This document shows positions 26,412 to 37,682 of a stretch of 64,000 nucleotides of DNA, one piece after another. The notes below the pieces were generated by a model. The model was given only the letters and a program-made list of their open reading frames with translations. It searched no databases and was not told the origin of the DNA. Each line of letters opens with the position of its first letter. Position 1 is the first letter of the stretch. Made by a program: the position numbers and the translations under genes. Source of the DNA: an uncultured Eubacteriales bacterium (lineage in GTDB: Bacteria > Bacillota > Clostridia > Christensenellales > Borkfalkiaceae); NCBI GenBank assembly GCA_949288785.1, contig CASELQ010000012.1, forward strand, positions 1 to 64,000. Direction: 5' to 3'.

Positions 26412-27992
26412 ATGTGTTCTATAATGGCATACTGCGGGGCAGGCAAGACGTTCGAAGACATAAAGCAGGCGTTTTACCGCACAAAATCGAGAGGGCCGGA
26501 CCTTACCGCCCATGCGGATACGGGGCGGGGGATCCTTGCCTTTCACCGCCTGGCGATAATGGGACTTTCGCCGGAAGGCATGCAGCCCTTCTCGCGGGAC
26601 GGTGATTACTGCGTATGTAACGGCGAGATATACGGGTTTGCGAAACTCAAAGCCGAACTTATCCGCCGGGGATACACCTTTAAAAGCGGCAGCGACTGTG
26701 AGATATTGCTACCCCTTTACAGGGAATACGGCGTGAATATGTTTGATATGCTGGACGCGGAGTTTGCGCTTGTAATATACGACGGAAGGAGCGGCGAATT
26801 TATCGCCGCGAGAGACCCCGTGGGGATACGGCCGCTGTATTACGGTTACGACGAAAAGGGCGCCTTAGTGTTTGCCAGCGAGCCCAAAAACCTGTTGGGG
26901 CTGGTTAAGGACGTAATGCCCTTCCCGCCCGGACATTATTATAAAAACGGCGAGTTTGTGTGTTACGACGACATCACCGCGGTGAAAGCATATTGCTACG
27001 ACGATTTGGACACGGTGTGCGCCAACATAAAAAATAAGCTTACCGCCGCCGTGGAAAAAAGGCTGGTTTCGGACGCAAAAGTGGGCTTTTTGCTTTCCGG
27101 GGGGCTTGATTCTTCGCTGGTATGCGCGATAGGCGCAAAGCATAGCGACAGACCCATAAGGACCTTTGCCATAGGCATGAAAGAGGACGCTATAGACTTA
27201 AAATACGCGCGCGAGGCGGCGGAATATCTCGGCAGCGACCATACCGAAGTTTACATGGATAAAAACGAGGTGCTATCTTCTTTGGAAGAGGTGATAGAGG
27301 CGCTCGCCACGTTCGATATAACCACCATACGCGCCAGCATGGGAATGTACCTTTTGTGCAAGGCCATTCATAACACCACGGACGTGCGCGTGCTCTTGAC
27401 CGGCGAGATATCGGACGAGCTGTTCGGGTACAAGTATACCGACTTTGCGCCCTCCGCCGCGGCATTCCAGGCAGAATCGGTAAAGCGCATAAAGGAGATA
27501 CATATGTACGACGTGCTGCGCGCGGACAGGTGCATTTCGGTAAACTCCATGGAGGCGCGCGTGCCCTTCGGCGACCTGGACTTCGTGCGGTACGTTATGG
27601 CGATAGATCCCGAAAAAAAGATCAACCGCTACGGCAAGGGCAAGTACCTTCTCCGCCGCGCATTCGAGGGCGATTATCTCCCTAAGGACATACTGTACAG
27701 GGAAAAGGCGGCGTTTTCGGACGCGGTGGGCCACTCCATGGTGGACTACCTTAAAGAGTATGCCGAAACGCTGTATTCAGACGATGAGTTTGAAAGAAAA
27801 CGCAGGCAATATTCGCACGCTACGCCTTTTACGAAGGAATCGCTTTTATACAGGGAACTGTTTGAAAAGCATTATCCCGGTCAGAGCGCCATGGTGGCGG
27901 ATTTCTGGATGCCTAACAAGGCGTGGAAGGGGTGCGACGTGAACGACCCTTCCGCAAGGGTGCTTTCAAACTACGGGGACAGCGGCAAATAA
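26412..27992 (+). CDS. asnB: Asparagine synthetase, glutamine-hydrolysing
   Basis: 526-residue AsnB that converts aspartate to asparagine using glutamine and ATP. Cys2 is the N-terminal nucleophile ('MCSIMAYCG'). The GATase domain contains 'RGPD', 'HRLAIMG' and 'CNGEIYGF'. The synthetase domain has the PP-loop 'FLLSGGLDSSLV' (about 218-229), 'TGEISDELFGY' and 'EARVPFGDLDFV'. 42 nt after glnN with AGGAGC, so it depends on the same message. Placing the main glutamine consumers directly after glnN links amide supply and use. Confidence 0.95.
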   Translation: MCSIMAYCGAGKTFEDIKQAFYRTKSRGPDLTAHADTGRGILAFHRLAIMGLSPEGMQPFSRDGDYCVCNGEIYGFAKLKAELIRRGYTFKSGSDCEILLPLYREYGVNMFDMLDAEFALVIYDGRSGEFIAARDPVGIRPLYYGYDEKGALVFASEPKNLLGLVKDVMPFPPGHYYKNGEFVCYDDITAVKAYCYDDLDTVCANIKNKLTAAVEKRLVSDAKVGFLLSGGLDSSLVCAIGAKHSDRPIRTFAIGMKEDAIDLKYAREAAEYLGSDHTEVYMDKNEVLSSLEEVIEALATFDITTIRASMGMYLLCKAIHNTTDVRVLLTGEISDELFGYKYTDFAPSAAAFQAESVKRIKEIHMYDVLRADRCISVNSMEARVPFGDLDFVRYVMAIDPEKKINRYGKGKYLLRRAFEGDYLPKDILYREKAAFSDAVGHSMVDYLKEYAETLYSDDEFERKRRQYSHATPFTKESLLYRELFEKHYPGQSAMVADFWMPNKAWKGCDVNDPSARVLSNYGDSGK

Positions 27993-29612
<1,620 letters not shown>

Positions 29613-29623
29613 GGAGGCGGCTT

Positions 29624-30421
29624 ATGTATTTCACAAAGATGCAGGGGCTGGGGAACGACTATTTATACGTTTACGGAGAGGCGCCCGAAAATGCGGGCGA
29701 ACTGAGCGTAAAACTTTCGGACAGGCATTTCGGCGCCGGTTCGGACGGAATGATATATATCTCGCCGTCTTCGGTTGCGGACTACAAGATGCGCATATTC
29801 AATGCGGACGGCAGCGAGGCTAAGATGTGCGGCAACGGCATACGTTGCGTGGGCAAGTACCTTTACGACAAGGGCATTACCGACAAGACAACTCTTAGAA
29901 TAGAGACCCTTTCGGGGATAAGGACGCTCGTTCTGAACGTAGTGTACGGCAAGGTGAATTCGGTATGCGTGGACATGGGCGCCGCCGTGTGCGGAGAGGA
30001 CACGACCGTTACGGCGGGCGGAGAGAACGTAACGCTCACGCCCGTTTCGGTGGGCAACCCGCACGCCGTGATATTCGTGCATAACGCGGAAACCGCGCCC
30101 GTACAAAAACTGGGTTCCGCCATAGAAAAGCACTCCGCCTTTCCGGGCGGCGTGAACGTGGAGTTCGTGCAGGTTTTGGACAGACATACCCTGCGCATGC
30201 GGGTGTGGGAACGCGGCAGCGGCATAACCATGGCGTGCGGCACGGGCGCATGCGCTTCGGTGGTGGCGGCGGTCAAAAAAGGGTACGTTACGGAGGGCGA
30301 GTTCGTGCGGGTGAGGCTGGACGGCGGCGACCTTAAAATAAAGGTAACGGGCGGAAAGGTCATTATGGAAGGCCCTGCCCGGTTCGTATATGAAGGTAAG
30401 ACGGAGGAAGGCGCGGCCTGA
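29624..30421 (+). CDS. dapF: Diaminopimelate epimerase
   Basis: 265-residue cofactor-free epimerase that turns LL- into meso-diaminopimelate for lysine and peptidoglycan. The two active-site Cys motifs are 'AKMCGNGIRC' (around residue 69) and 'MACGTGACAS' (around 206). 'FTKMQGLGNDY' is the standard N-terminus, which fixes the start at 29624 with GAGGAGG six bases upstream. An in-frame ATG at 29609 would add only unrelated residues. Next to dapL it completes the aminotransferase route. Confidence 0.95.
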   Translation: MYFTKMQGLGNDYLYVYGEAPENAGELSVKLSDRHFGAGSDGMIYISPSSVADYKMRIFNADGSEAKMCGNGIRCVGKYLYDKGITDKTTLRIETLSGIRTLVLNVVYGKVNSVCVDMGAAVCGEDTTVTAGGENVTLTPVSVGNPHAVIFVHNAETAPVQKLGSAIEKHSAFPGGVNVEFVQVLDRHTLRMRVWERGSGITMACGTGACASVVAAVKKGYVTEGEFVRVRLDGGDLKIKVTGGKVIMEGPARFVYEGKTEEGAA

Positions 30422-30433
30422 AAGGAGAAGATC

Positions 30434-31624
30434 ATGATAAAACCGAATATGAATTACGCCAACCTGAAAGATTCCTATCTCTTTTTCGGCATAGCGCAAA
30501 AGACCAAAAAATTTTTGGAAGACCATCCCGGAGAAAAGTTGCTGCGGCTGGGGATAGGCGACGTATCGCTCCCCCTCTGTCCCGCCGTGATATATGCGCT
30601 TGAAGAGGGGGTGAGAGAACAGGCAGAAAAACAGACTTTTCACGGGTATATGCCCGAGTGCGGCGCGCCGTTTCTGCGGGAGGCGATAGCGGCGCATTAC
30701 GGGGCGCGCGGTATAAATCTCAAACCCTCTGAGGTGTTCGTTTCGAGCGGTGCCAGCGACGAGCTGGGCGATATACTGGACCTTTTCGACAGGGAGAGCA
30801 CGGCGCTCATAACCGAACCGGCATATCCCGCCTATGTGGACGCAAACGTAATGGCGGGCAGAAAGATAGTGCACCTTGCGTCCGGCAGGGAAAACGGGTT
30901 TTTGCCTATGCCTACGGAAGATCTCAGAGCGGATATTATATACGTTTGTTCGCCCAATAACCCCACGGGAGCGGTATATTCGAGAGAGCAGTTAAAAAAG
31001 TGGGTGGAGTTTGCGGATAAAAACGGTTCGGTAATACTGTTCGACGCCGCTTACGAGGCGTTTATAGAGGATAAAGACCTGCCGAGGAGCATCTTTGAAA
31101 TAGAGGGCGCGAAAGATTGCGCCATAGAGATATGCTCTCTTTCCAAGACGGCGGGGTTTACCGGCACGCGGCTGGGATATACCGTGATTCCCGAAAAGCT
31201 TGAAAGGTGCGGAATGAACTTCAACGCCATGTGGGTGCGCAACCGCACCACCAAAACCAACGGCGTTTCGTATATCATTCAGCGGGGCGGGGCGGCGGTG
31301 TTCACCCCGGAAGGGCAAAGACAGATCCGCGAGAATATAGATTACTATAAACGGAACGCGAAGTGCATAATGAGCGCGCTCGAAGAGGCGGGCATATGGT
31401 ATACGGGCGGAAAAAATTCGCCTTACGTTTGGATGGAGTGCCCTTCCGGTATGGGCAGCTGGGAGTTTTTCGATTATATCTTAAACGAAATAAAGGTGGT
31501 AGGTACCCCGGGCGCGGGGTTCGGAAAGTGCGGAGAGGGCTATTTTCGTTTTTCCTCGTTCGGCAGCGCCGAAGATACCCGCCTTGCCGCCGAAAGGCTT
31601 AAAGAGCTGCTGAAAAAGGGTTAA
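30434..31624 (+). CDS. dapL: LL-diaminopimelate aminotransferase
   Basis: 396-residue PLP enzyme of fold type I that makes LL-diaminopimelate directly from tetrahydrodipicolinate, bypassing the acylated dap intermediates. Seen: 'LGIGDVSLPLCPAVI', 'GYMPECGAPFLREAI', 'SPNNPTGAVY' and the PLP lysine in 'SLSKTAGFTGTRLG', all typical of the DapL class. AAAGGAG precedes the ATG, 12 nt after dapF. Last gene of the operon. A hairpin at 31711 lies downstream. Confidence 0.95.
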   Translation: MIKPNMNYANLKDSYLFFGIAQKTKKFLEDHPGEKLLRLGIGDVSLPLCPAVIYALEEGVREQAEKQTFHGYMPECGAPFLREAIAAHYGARGINLKPSEVFVSSGASDELGDILDLFDRESTALITEPAYPAYVDANVMAGRKIVHLASGRENGFLPMPTEDLRADIIYVCSPNNPTGAVYSREQLKKWVEFADKNGSVILFDAAYEAFIEDKDLPRSIFEIEGAKDCAIEICSLSKTAGFTGTRLGYTVIPEKLERCGMNFNAMWVRNRTTKTNGVSYIIQRGGAAVFTPEGQRQIRENIDYYKRNAKCIMSALEEAGIWYTGGKNSPYVWMECPSGMGSWEFFDYILNEIKVVGTPGAGFGKCGEGYFRFSSFGSAEDTRLAAERLKELLKKG

Positions 31625-31924
31625 GCAGGCACGGCGTTTACGGAATTAGATCCGAAGTCGAATAATATTAAATGCGTTATACCGCGCGAGGGAAGGCTTT
31701 TTATCTTTCGGGCTCCGTGCACAATAAGCACGGAGCCTGCGTAAATTTTATCATATTTAACCGTGTGCGCCTGCCGTATTTCAGAAAAATTCGGTAATTT
31801 TTGTTAAAGGTGAACATAACAGATTTTTATTCGGGTTTAAAACCTCTGCCGGTAAGTTCGCATAAACGAACTTATAAACGGGTTTTTTATGCCGAAAAAT
31901 GGCGCAATATTAAAGAAAATTTGA

Positions 31925-31953
31925 TTGCTTTCCCGTTAAAAATGTGATATAAT
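31925..31953 (+). promoter_or_regulatory. Extended -10 promoter upstream of a non-coding transcript / fumC leader
   Basis: TTGCTT, 17-bp spacer, TATAAT preceded by TG at the extended -10 position. The closest gene start is ~480 bp away, while a terminator lies ~230 bp downstream. Confidence 0.65.
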
Positions 31954-31959
31954 AAAACT

Positions 31960-32200
31960 CGCAAGGCTTTTGGACGCCGAAATAGCCGTAAAAATGTTAA
32001 AAATTATCATTTTATGTATTTATCATTCTTTTTCGGCGGCGGGCGGGCCGTGCAGGTTTCATTGAAAAAATTCCCGCGGGCATATGAGGGCAAAGTTCCC
32101 GCAGGAGCGGAAGTTTTCCGCAAAAGACAGATTTGCCGATAGGGGTACGCCGGGTTAATAAGGTTACGTTTATCGAGGCTCCCCTTGGGGGAGTTTTTTT
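31960..32200 (+). ncRNA. Candidate ~240-nt non-coding RNA or attenuated leader
   Basis: Bounded by the extended -10 promoter and the terminator at 32179. It lacks an ORF with a ribosome site. I cannot match it to SRP, tmRNA, RNase P or T-box signatures. It may be a riboswitch-type leader for fumC, read through under some condition, or a separate small RNA. Confidence 0.4.
32179..32200 (+). terminator. Intrinsic terminator within the fumC upstream region
   Basis: CTCCCC, loop TTG, GGGGAG, then T7. It ends the transcript starting near 31960. Confidence 0.75.
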
Positions 32201-32436
32201 ATTTTCCTGCCGCGCGGCAGGCGGGCAGAAAAAACGGTACGGGCGGAGAGCGCCGAAAAAGGGAGGCGGCAGGGCGCCGGGCGGCAACACGGCGGCGCGA
32301 ACCGATTACCGTAATGCAACACTTAAAATACGGCAATCAGGGTAGTTTCGGGAATTTAAGGGCTTTAAGCAAACGGCGGACAGCCGCTGCGGCAAATATA
32401 TAAAAACGGCGCAAGCCGGAAAAAGAGGGTGCAGAA

Positions 32437-33813
32437 ATGGAATATCGTATTGAACGGGACACGATGGGCGAAATGAAGGTGCCTGCGGACAAATACTGGG
32501 CGGCGCAGACCGAGAGGAGTTTCGAGAACTTCAAAATCGGCACGGAAGTTATGCCGCGCGAGATAACCCACGCCTTCGGAATACTCAAAAAGGCGGCCGC
32601 TCTGGCAAACTTTAACCTCGGCAAGCTTACCGAAGAGAAGAAAAACGCCATATGCGCCGCGGCGGACGAAGTTATTTCGGGCGCCCTGAACGAGCATTTT
32701 CCGCTGGTGGTGTGGCAGACGGGGAGCGGCACCCAGTCCAACATGAACGCCAACGAAGTTATCGCTAACCGCGGCAACGAGATAGCGGGCGCAAAAATAC
32801 TTCACCCCAACGACGATATTAACAAGAGCCAGAGCTCAAACGACACGTTCCCCACCGCAATGCATATTGCCGCGGTGCTGGCGATAGAGGACGGAATTTT
32901 CCCCGCGATGGACAGGCTTATTGCCACTTTTCGCCGCCTGGAAGAGGAGAACGAGGGTATAGTAAAGAGCGGCAGGACCCACTTGCAGGACGCCGTGCCC
33001 ATAGCCTTCTCCCAGGAAATAAGCGGCTGGCGGGTAATGATAGAAAAGAGCAAAGAGCAGCTTACCCTTTCGCTCAAAGGGCTTAAAGAGTTGGCTCTCG
33101 GCGGTACCGCCGTCGGTACCGGGCTTAACGCGCCCAAGGGCTTTGACACGGAGGTGGCAAAACAGGTGAGCGCGCTTACCGGGAAGACCTTCGTAACGGC
33201 GGAAAACAAGTTCCACGCCCTTACTTCAAAGGACGCGATGGTGTTCGCGCACGGTGCGCTTAAAGGGCTTGCCGCCAATCTTATGAAGATCGCAAACGAC
33301 GTGCGCTGGCTGGCTTCCGGCCCCAGAGACGGGCTCGGTGAGATATTCATCCCGGAAAACGAACCCGGTTCTTCCATAATGCCCGGCAAGGTAAACCCCA
33401 CCCAGTGCGAATCGCTTACCATGGTTGCCGTTCAGGTAATGGGGAACGACGTGGCGGTAGGTATGGGCGCGTCTCAGGGCAACTTTGAACTGAACGTGTT
33501 TATGCCGGTAATTGCCTATAACTTCCTGCAATCTGCAAGGCTGCTTGCGGACGGAATGGTTTCATTCGAGAAAAACTGCGCCTGCGGAATACGCGCCAAC
33601 AAGGAAAAAATGAAACACAATCTTTACAATTCCCTTATGCTGGTAACCGCGCTCAACCCGTATATAGGCTATGAGAACGCCGCAAAGACCGCCAAAAAGG
33701 CGTATAAGGAAAACATTTCCTTAAAAGAGGCGTGCGTTGGGCTGGGTTTCCTTTCGGCGGAAAAGTTTGACGAGGTGTTTAAGCCCGAACAGATGGCTTA
33801 TCCGCAAAAGTAA
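32437..33813 (+). CDS. fumC: Fumarate hydratase, class II
   Basis: 458-residue iron-free fumarase (malate/fumarate interconversion). The superfamily signature is '[15 protein letters not shown]' (residues ~309-323). '[13 protein letters not shown]' and '[14 protein letters not shown]' form the rest of the active site. The neighbouring '[19 protein letters not shown]' segment favours fumarase over aspartase; I rate aspartate ammonia-lyase as the minor alternative. Directly upstream of the Hdr-Flx-fumarate reductase operon, it would supply fumarate from malate. Confidence 0.9.
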   Translation: MEYRIERDTMGEMKVPADKYWAAQTERSFENFKIGTEVMPREITHAFGILKKAAALANFNLGKLTEEKKNAICAAADEVISGALNEHFPLVVWQTGSGTQSNMNANEVIANRGNEIAGAKILHPNDDINKSQSSNDTFPTAMHIAAVLAIEDGIFPAMDRLIATFRRLEEENEGIVKSGRTHLQDAVPIAFSQEISGWRVMIEKSKEQLTLSLKGLKELALGGTAVGTGLNAPKGFDTEVAKQVSALTGKTFVTAENKFHALTSKDAMVFAHGALKGLAANLMKIANDVRWLASGPRDGLGEIFIPENEPGSSIMPGKVNPTQCESLTMVAVQVMGNDVAVGMGASQGNFELNVFMPVIAYNFLQSARLLADGMVSFEKNCACGIRANKEKMKHNLYNSLMLVTALNPYIGYENAAKTAKKAYKENISLKEACVGLGFLSAEKFDEVFKPEQMAYPQK

Positions 33814-33845
33814 GGGCGGCAGTTTAGGCAGCATATGCCGCAGCC

Positions 33846-33865
33846 CCGCGGGAAATTTCCCGCGG
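33846..33865. repeat. 20-bp perfect palindrome between fumC and hdrB
   Basis: CCGCGGGAAA followed by its exact reverse complement TTTCCCGCGG, with no loop and no T-run. It could be an operator or an RNA-stabilising hairpin. The remainder of 33814-34052 is A/T-rich, with only a weak promoter candidate (TTGAAA-17-TATAGA, 33957-33985). Confidence 0.5.
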
Positions 33866-34052
33866 CACGGAGCGGCGAGGTTGCGTAAACTTCTTCAACT
33901 TCCTTAATATTACAATCTGTATTTATGATATAAGATATTATAACGATAATCTTATATTGAAAATATAAACAATAATAATTATAGAACGCTGACGTACTTA
34001 CGGACAAAAGGGTACTAAGGTATCGGAGAAAATTTATAGCAAGGTGTACGGT

Positions 34053-34829
34053 ATGAAGATCTGTTATTATCCCGGCTGCACGTTAAAGACCAAAGCCAAA
34101 GAGCTTGACGCATATGCAAGAAAGGCGGCTGCGGCGCTGGGCGTGGAGATGGAAGAAATTGAAAACTGGCAGTGCTGCGGCGCCGTTTATCCCATGGCGA
34201 AGGACGAGATAGCCACAAAGCTTTCGGCGGTGCGCGCCTTAGACTATGCCAAAAACCACGGAGGCAAACTGCTTACGTTATGTTCTGCCTGCCACAACGT
34301 TATAAAGCGCACTAACGAGGACATGAAAAACGACGAGAACATGCGCTTTAAAGCAAACAATTACTTAGCGCTTGAAACCCCTTATGCGGGCGAAACGCAG
34401 GTGATTCATTATCTTGAAATGCTCAAAAACCAAGTGGGGTTTGACGAGATTGCCAAAAAAGTGGTGAACCCGATAAACAAAAAAATCGGCGCTTATTACG
34501 GCTGTCTTTTGCTGCGCCCGAGCGGCGTTATGGCGTTTGACAGCCCTGAAAATCCCACTATCATAGAAGATTTTATCCGCGCCATAGGCGGTACTCCCGT
34601 AAAGTACCCCATGAGAAACGAATGCTGCGGCGCTTACGTAACCTTCAAGAACAAAAATCTGCCCGCGGAGAGGAGCGTAAAAATACTCAATTCGGCAAAG
34701 GAAAAGGGTGCGGAAGAGGTTATAACCGCATGCCCGCTGTGCCTTTACAATTTACAGGTGAACGGCGGCGGGGTGCTGCCCGTAAGGTACTTTACCGAAC
34801 TTTTGGCGGAGGCGCTGGGGGTAAAATAA
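34053..34829 (+). CDS. hdrB: Heterodisulfide reductase subunit B-like (HdrB)
   Basis: 258-residue protein with two CCG domains, each binding a noncubane [4Fe-4S] cluster in HdrB. The first runs from 'CYYPGC' through 'QCCGA', with a further Cys pair in 'LCSACH'. The second runs from 'YYGCLLLRP' through 'ECCGAYV' to 'CPLCLYNL'. In methanogens HdrB reduces the CoM-S-S-CoB disulfide; a Firmicute has no such substrate, so a different disulfide or a direct protein partner is expected. ATG 34053 has AAGGTG six bases upstream. Its stop overlaps the hdrC start (TAATG). First gene of the nine-gene redox operon plus carrier. Confidence 0.9.
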   Translation: MKICYYPGCTLKTKAKELDAYARKAAAALGVEMEEIENWQCCGAVYPMAKDEIATKLSAVRALDYAKNHGGKLLTLCSACHNVIKRTNEDMKNDENMRFKANNYLALETPYAGETQVIHYLEMLKNQVGFDEIAKKVVNPINKKIGAYYGCLLLRPSGVMAFDSPENPTIIEDFIRAIGGTPVKYPMRNECCGAYVTFKNKNLPAERSVKILNSAKEKGAEEVITACPLCLYNLQVNGGGVLPVRYFTELLAEALGVK

Positions 34830-35215
34830 TGGAAAACAAAGAATATACCGAAATAATGAAAGAAATGTCCGGTACGGACGTGAGAAAGTGCATGAAGTGC
34901 GGCAAATGCTCCGGGCGCTGCCCCGCATATCACGAGATGGATATAAAGCCGCATCAGTTTGTAACCCTGCTTGAAAAGGGCAGGGCGGAAGAGCTCCTTA
35001 AATGCTCCGCCATCTGGAATTGCCTTTCCTGTATGGCGTGCGTGGAGCGCTGCCCGAGGGGCGTTGCCCCCGCGCAGGTGATAGAGGCGGTGAGAACCAC
35101 GTTCACCCGCGCGCAGGGAAACAACGGGCTTAAAGCGGAAGATATCCCGCCCGAAGTGGACGAGTTTATTCCGCAGCAGCTGTTAGTAAGCGCTTACAGA
35201 AAGTATAACAAGTGA
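34829..35215 (+). CDS. hdrC: Heterodisulfide reductase subunit C-like (HdrC)
   Basis: 128-residue two-[4Fe-4S] protein: 'CMKCGKCSGRCPAY' (about 22-35) and 'CLSCMACVERCPRG' (about 65-78), with the helical spacing of HdrC. It transfers electrons between HdrA and HdrB. It starts on the overlapping TAATG of hdrB, so expression is strictly coupled. Length is normal for a short HdrC without membrane segments, indicating a soluble complex. Confidence 0.92.
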   Translation: MENKEYTEIMKEMSGTDVRKCMKCGKCSGRCPAYHEMDIKPHQFVTLLEKGRAEELLKCSAIWNCLSCMACVERCPRGVAPAQVIEAVRTTFTRAQGNNGLKAEDIPPEVDEFIPQQLLVSAYRKYNK

Positions 35216-35261
35216 TTAACCGCGCGGCGGGAGAGCCGTGCGCTTAAAGAGAGAGAAAAAG

Positions 35262-37253
35262 ATGCAGAGAATCGGTGTTTTTATTTGTTGGTGCGGCAGC
35301 AACATAGCCGCCACGGTAGACGTAAAAAAAGTCGCGGAAGTCATTAAGGCGGAGCCCAACGTGGTGTATTCGGCGGATTACCAGTACATGTGTTCGGAAA
35401 ACGGGCAGCAGCTGTTAAAGAACGCTATAAAAGAGCATAATCTTACGGGCGTGGTAATAGGTTCCTGCTCGCCCCGCATGCACGAGGCAACTTTTCGAAA
35501 GGCTGCGGCGGAGGCGGGGCTTAACCCCTACATGCTCGAAGTGGCGAACATAAGAGAGCAGTGCTCCTGGATACATAAGGACATGGAGGAAGCCACCGAA
35601 AAGGCGCTCATACTCATTCGCACGGCCATAGCCAAAGTGCGGCTTAACTCTCCGCTTACGGAGGGGGAGAGCCCGGTAACCAAGCGCGCGCTGGTAATAG
35701 GCGGCGGCATTGCGGGCATACAGGCGGCGCTGGATATTGCGGAAGCGGGCTTTGAAGTGGACATAGTGGAAAAGAACGCCACCATAGGCGGCAGAATGGC
35801 GCAGCTTGATAAGACTTTCCCCACGCTGGACTGTTCCGCGTGCATCCTTACGCCCAAGATGGTAGATTGCGCCCAGAGCGATAAGATAGACATAATTTCC
35901 TATTCCGAAGTGGAAGAGGTAAAGGGCTTTGTGGGCAACTTCAAGGTAAAAATAAAAAAGAAAGCGCGTTACGTGGACGAGAAGAAGTGCACGGGCTGCA
36001 AGATTTGTATGAGCAAGTGCCCCTCTAAAAAGGGGCTTAACGAGTTCAATATGAACCTCAACACCCGTACCGCCATATATATTCCGTTTGCGCAGGCAAT
36101 CCCCAACGTTGCCGTGATAGACCCCGAGCAGTGCATAAAGTTAAAGACGGGCAAGTGCGGCATATGCCAGAAGTTCTGCGAGGCGGGCGCCATAAATTAC
36201 GACATGAAGGACGAGTTTATAGACCGCGAGTACGGCGCCATAGTGGTGGCAACCGGTTACCGCCCCATAAATATAGACGCGTTCAACGAATACGGTTACA
36301 GCGACAATGCGGACGTTATAACGTCTTTGGAACTTGAACGGCTCATGAACGCCGCAGGTCCCACGGACGGCGTGCTGCTCCGCCCCTCCGACAAGACCCA
36401 CCCCAAGGTGATAACCTTTATCCAGTGCGTGGGGTCGAGGGACGTTTCGGGCTGCGGCAAACCCTATTGCTCCAAGATATGCTGTATGTACACGGCAAAG
36501 CACGCCATGCTCATCCGTGAAAAGTACCCGGATACCGAAGTGCACGTGTTCTATATAGACGTGCGTACGCCCGGCAAGAATTACGACGAGTTTTACCGCC
36601 GCGCGGTGGAACAGTACGGCGTGGACTATATAAAAGGCATGGTGGGCAAGGTATTTAACGAAAACGGCAAGCTCATGGTGCAGGGCTCCGACCTTATAAA
36701 CGGGGAACAGATAGTAATTCCTTCGGATCTGGTGGTGCTTGCAACCGCGATAGAGCCCGAACCTTCGGTAAGAAAGATTGCCACTCTGCTTACCGCAAGT
36801 ATAGATACCAACAACTTCCTTAACGAATCGCATCCCAAGCTCCGCCCGGTGGAAAGCCCCACCGCAGGCGTGTATCTTGCGGGCGTGTGCCAGGGCCCCA
36901 AGGACATTCCTGAAACGGTTTCCCAGGCTTCCGCATGCGCGGCAAAGGTCATAGGGCTTTTGGTTAAGGATAAATTAAAGACCAATCCGTGCGTGGCGCA
37001 CGTAAACGAAATGATGTGCAACGGGTGCAGCCAGTGCGCCAACGTGTGCGCTTACGGCGCCATCACTTACGTGGATAAAGAATTCCGCCTGGGCGGCGGA
37101 AAGACGGAGGTGCGCCGCGTTTCTTCGGTAAATCCCGCGGTGTGCCAGGGTTGCGGCGCTTGTACCGTTACCTGCCCTTCGGGCGCAATGGATTTATCCG
37201 GATTTTCTACCAAACAGATTATGTCGGAGGTTGAGGCGATATGCAGGAAGTAA
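35262..37253 (+). CDS. hdrA: Heterodisulfide reductase subunit A-like (HdrA), bifurcating flavoprotein
   Basis: 663-residue HdrA, the FAD subunit that splits electrons in Hdr complexes. The N-terminus 'GVFICWCGSNIAATVDV' carries the extra cluster Cys. The FAD site is 'VIGGGIAGIQAALDIAEAG' (~150). The HdrA-specific cluster is 'FPTLDCSACILTPKM', and four or more [4Fe-4S] ligand sets follow ('CTGCKICMSKCP', 'CGICQKFC', 'CNGCSQCANVCAYG', 'CQGCGACTVTCPSG'). The ATG at 35262 fits the family start; 35238 would add eight charged residues. It overlaps the mvhD-like gene by 13 nt, and HdrA is known to dock an MvhD-type protein. Confidence 0.93.
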   Translation: MQRIGVFICWCGSNIAATVDVKKVAEVIKAEPNVVYSADYQYMCSENGQQLLKNAIKEHNLTGVVIGSCSPRMHEATFRKAAAEAGLNPYMLEVANIREQCSWIHKDMEEATEKALILIRTAIAKVRLNSPLTEGESPVTKRALVIGGGIAGIQAALDIAEAGFEVDIVEKNATIGGRMAQLDKTFPTLDCSACILTPKMVDCAQSDKIDIISYSEVEEVKGFVGNFKVKIKKKARYVDEKKCTGCKICMSKCPSKKGLNEFNMNLNTRTAIYIPFAQAIPNVAVIDPEQCIKLKTGKCGICQKFCEAGAINYDMKDEFIDREYGAIVVATGYRPINIDAFNEYGYSDNADVITSLELERLMNAAGPTDGVLLRPSDKTHPKVITFIQCVGSRDVSGCGKPYCSKICCMYTAKHAMLIREKYPDTEVHVFYIDVRTPGKNYDEFYRRAVEQYGVDYIKGMVGKVFNENGKLMVQGSDLINGEQIVIPSDLVVLATAIEPEPSVRKIATLLTASIDTNNFLNESHPKLRPVESPTAGVYLAGVCQGPKDIPETVSQASACAAKVIGLLVKDKLKTNPCVAHVNEMMCNGCSQCANVCAYGAITYVDKEFRLGGGKTEVRRVSSVNPAVCQGCGACTVTCPSGAMDLSGFSTKQIMSEVEAICRK

Positions 37254-37681
37254 AGGAATTCACACCCAAAATAGTGGCGTTCTGCTGCAACTGGTGTTCT
37301 TATGCGGGCGCAGACCTTGCGGGGTCGGGCAGGCTTTCGTACCCCGCCAACGTAAAAATTATCCGCGTGCCGTGCTCCTGCCGCGTGAACCCCATGTTCA
37401 TATTGAAGGCCTTTCAGAGAGGGGCGGACGGGGTGATTCTCTGCGGGTGCCACCCCGGGGACTGCCACTACGTAACGGGCAACTATTATACCAGAAGAAG
37501 AATGGCTATGCTGTTTGATTTTCTAAACTATCTCGGCATAGAAAAGGAACGCACCCGCGTGGAGTGGGTGTCCGCCGCGGAAGGCGCAAGATTTTCCGAA
37601 GTGATGAACGACTTTGTGAAAAAGATAACCGAGCTCGGGGAAAACAGGCGCATCACCGATTTAAGGGTAAAGGAGCAGTAA
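37241..37681 (+). CDS. MvhD/FlxD-like iron-sulfur subunit
   Basis: 146-residue protein of the methyl-viologen hydrogenase delta family, with a [2Fe-2S] cluster on scattered Cys: 'FCCNWCSYAGAD', 'RVPCSCRVNP', 'ILCGCHPGDCHYVTGN'. It is the electron entry connector to HdrA in Mvh-Hdr and Flx-Hdr complexes. Here no [NiFe] hydrogenase gene follows. Instead there are NAD(H)-type flavoprotein genes, so FlxD is the better name. It starts inside the hdrA end. Confidence 0.9.
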   Translation: MQEVKEFTPKIVAFCCNWCSYAGADLAGSGRLSYPANVKIIRVPCSCRVNPMFILKAFQRGADGVILCGCHPGDCHYVTGNYYTRRRMAMLFDFLNYLGIEKERTRVEWVSAAEGARFSEVMNDFVKKITELGENRRITDLRVKEQ

Positions 37682-37682
37682 C

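Larger units (their letters stand above)
31625..32436. other. 812-bp non-coding region before fumC
   Basis: No convincing ORF. It holds a perfect 10-bp hairpin (31711-31737, GGCTCCGTGC arm, without a T-run), a promoter (31925-31953), a region able to form hairpins such as GCGGAA-GTT-TTCCGC near 32115-32130, an intrinsic terminator (32179-32200) and a ~240-bp G/C-rich stretch up to fumC with no recognisable signal except the fumC ribosome site (AGAGGGTG). Confidence 0.6.

Noticed and set aside
31800-31820. Rex-type operator (TTGTTAA...GAACA) upstream of fumC
   Set aside because: Right half has mismatches and the spacer is three rather than four bases; it is also far from the promoter at 31925.
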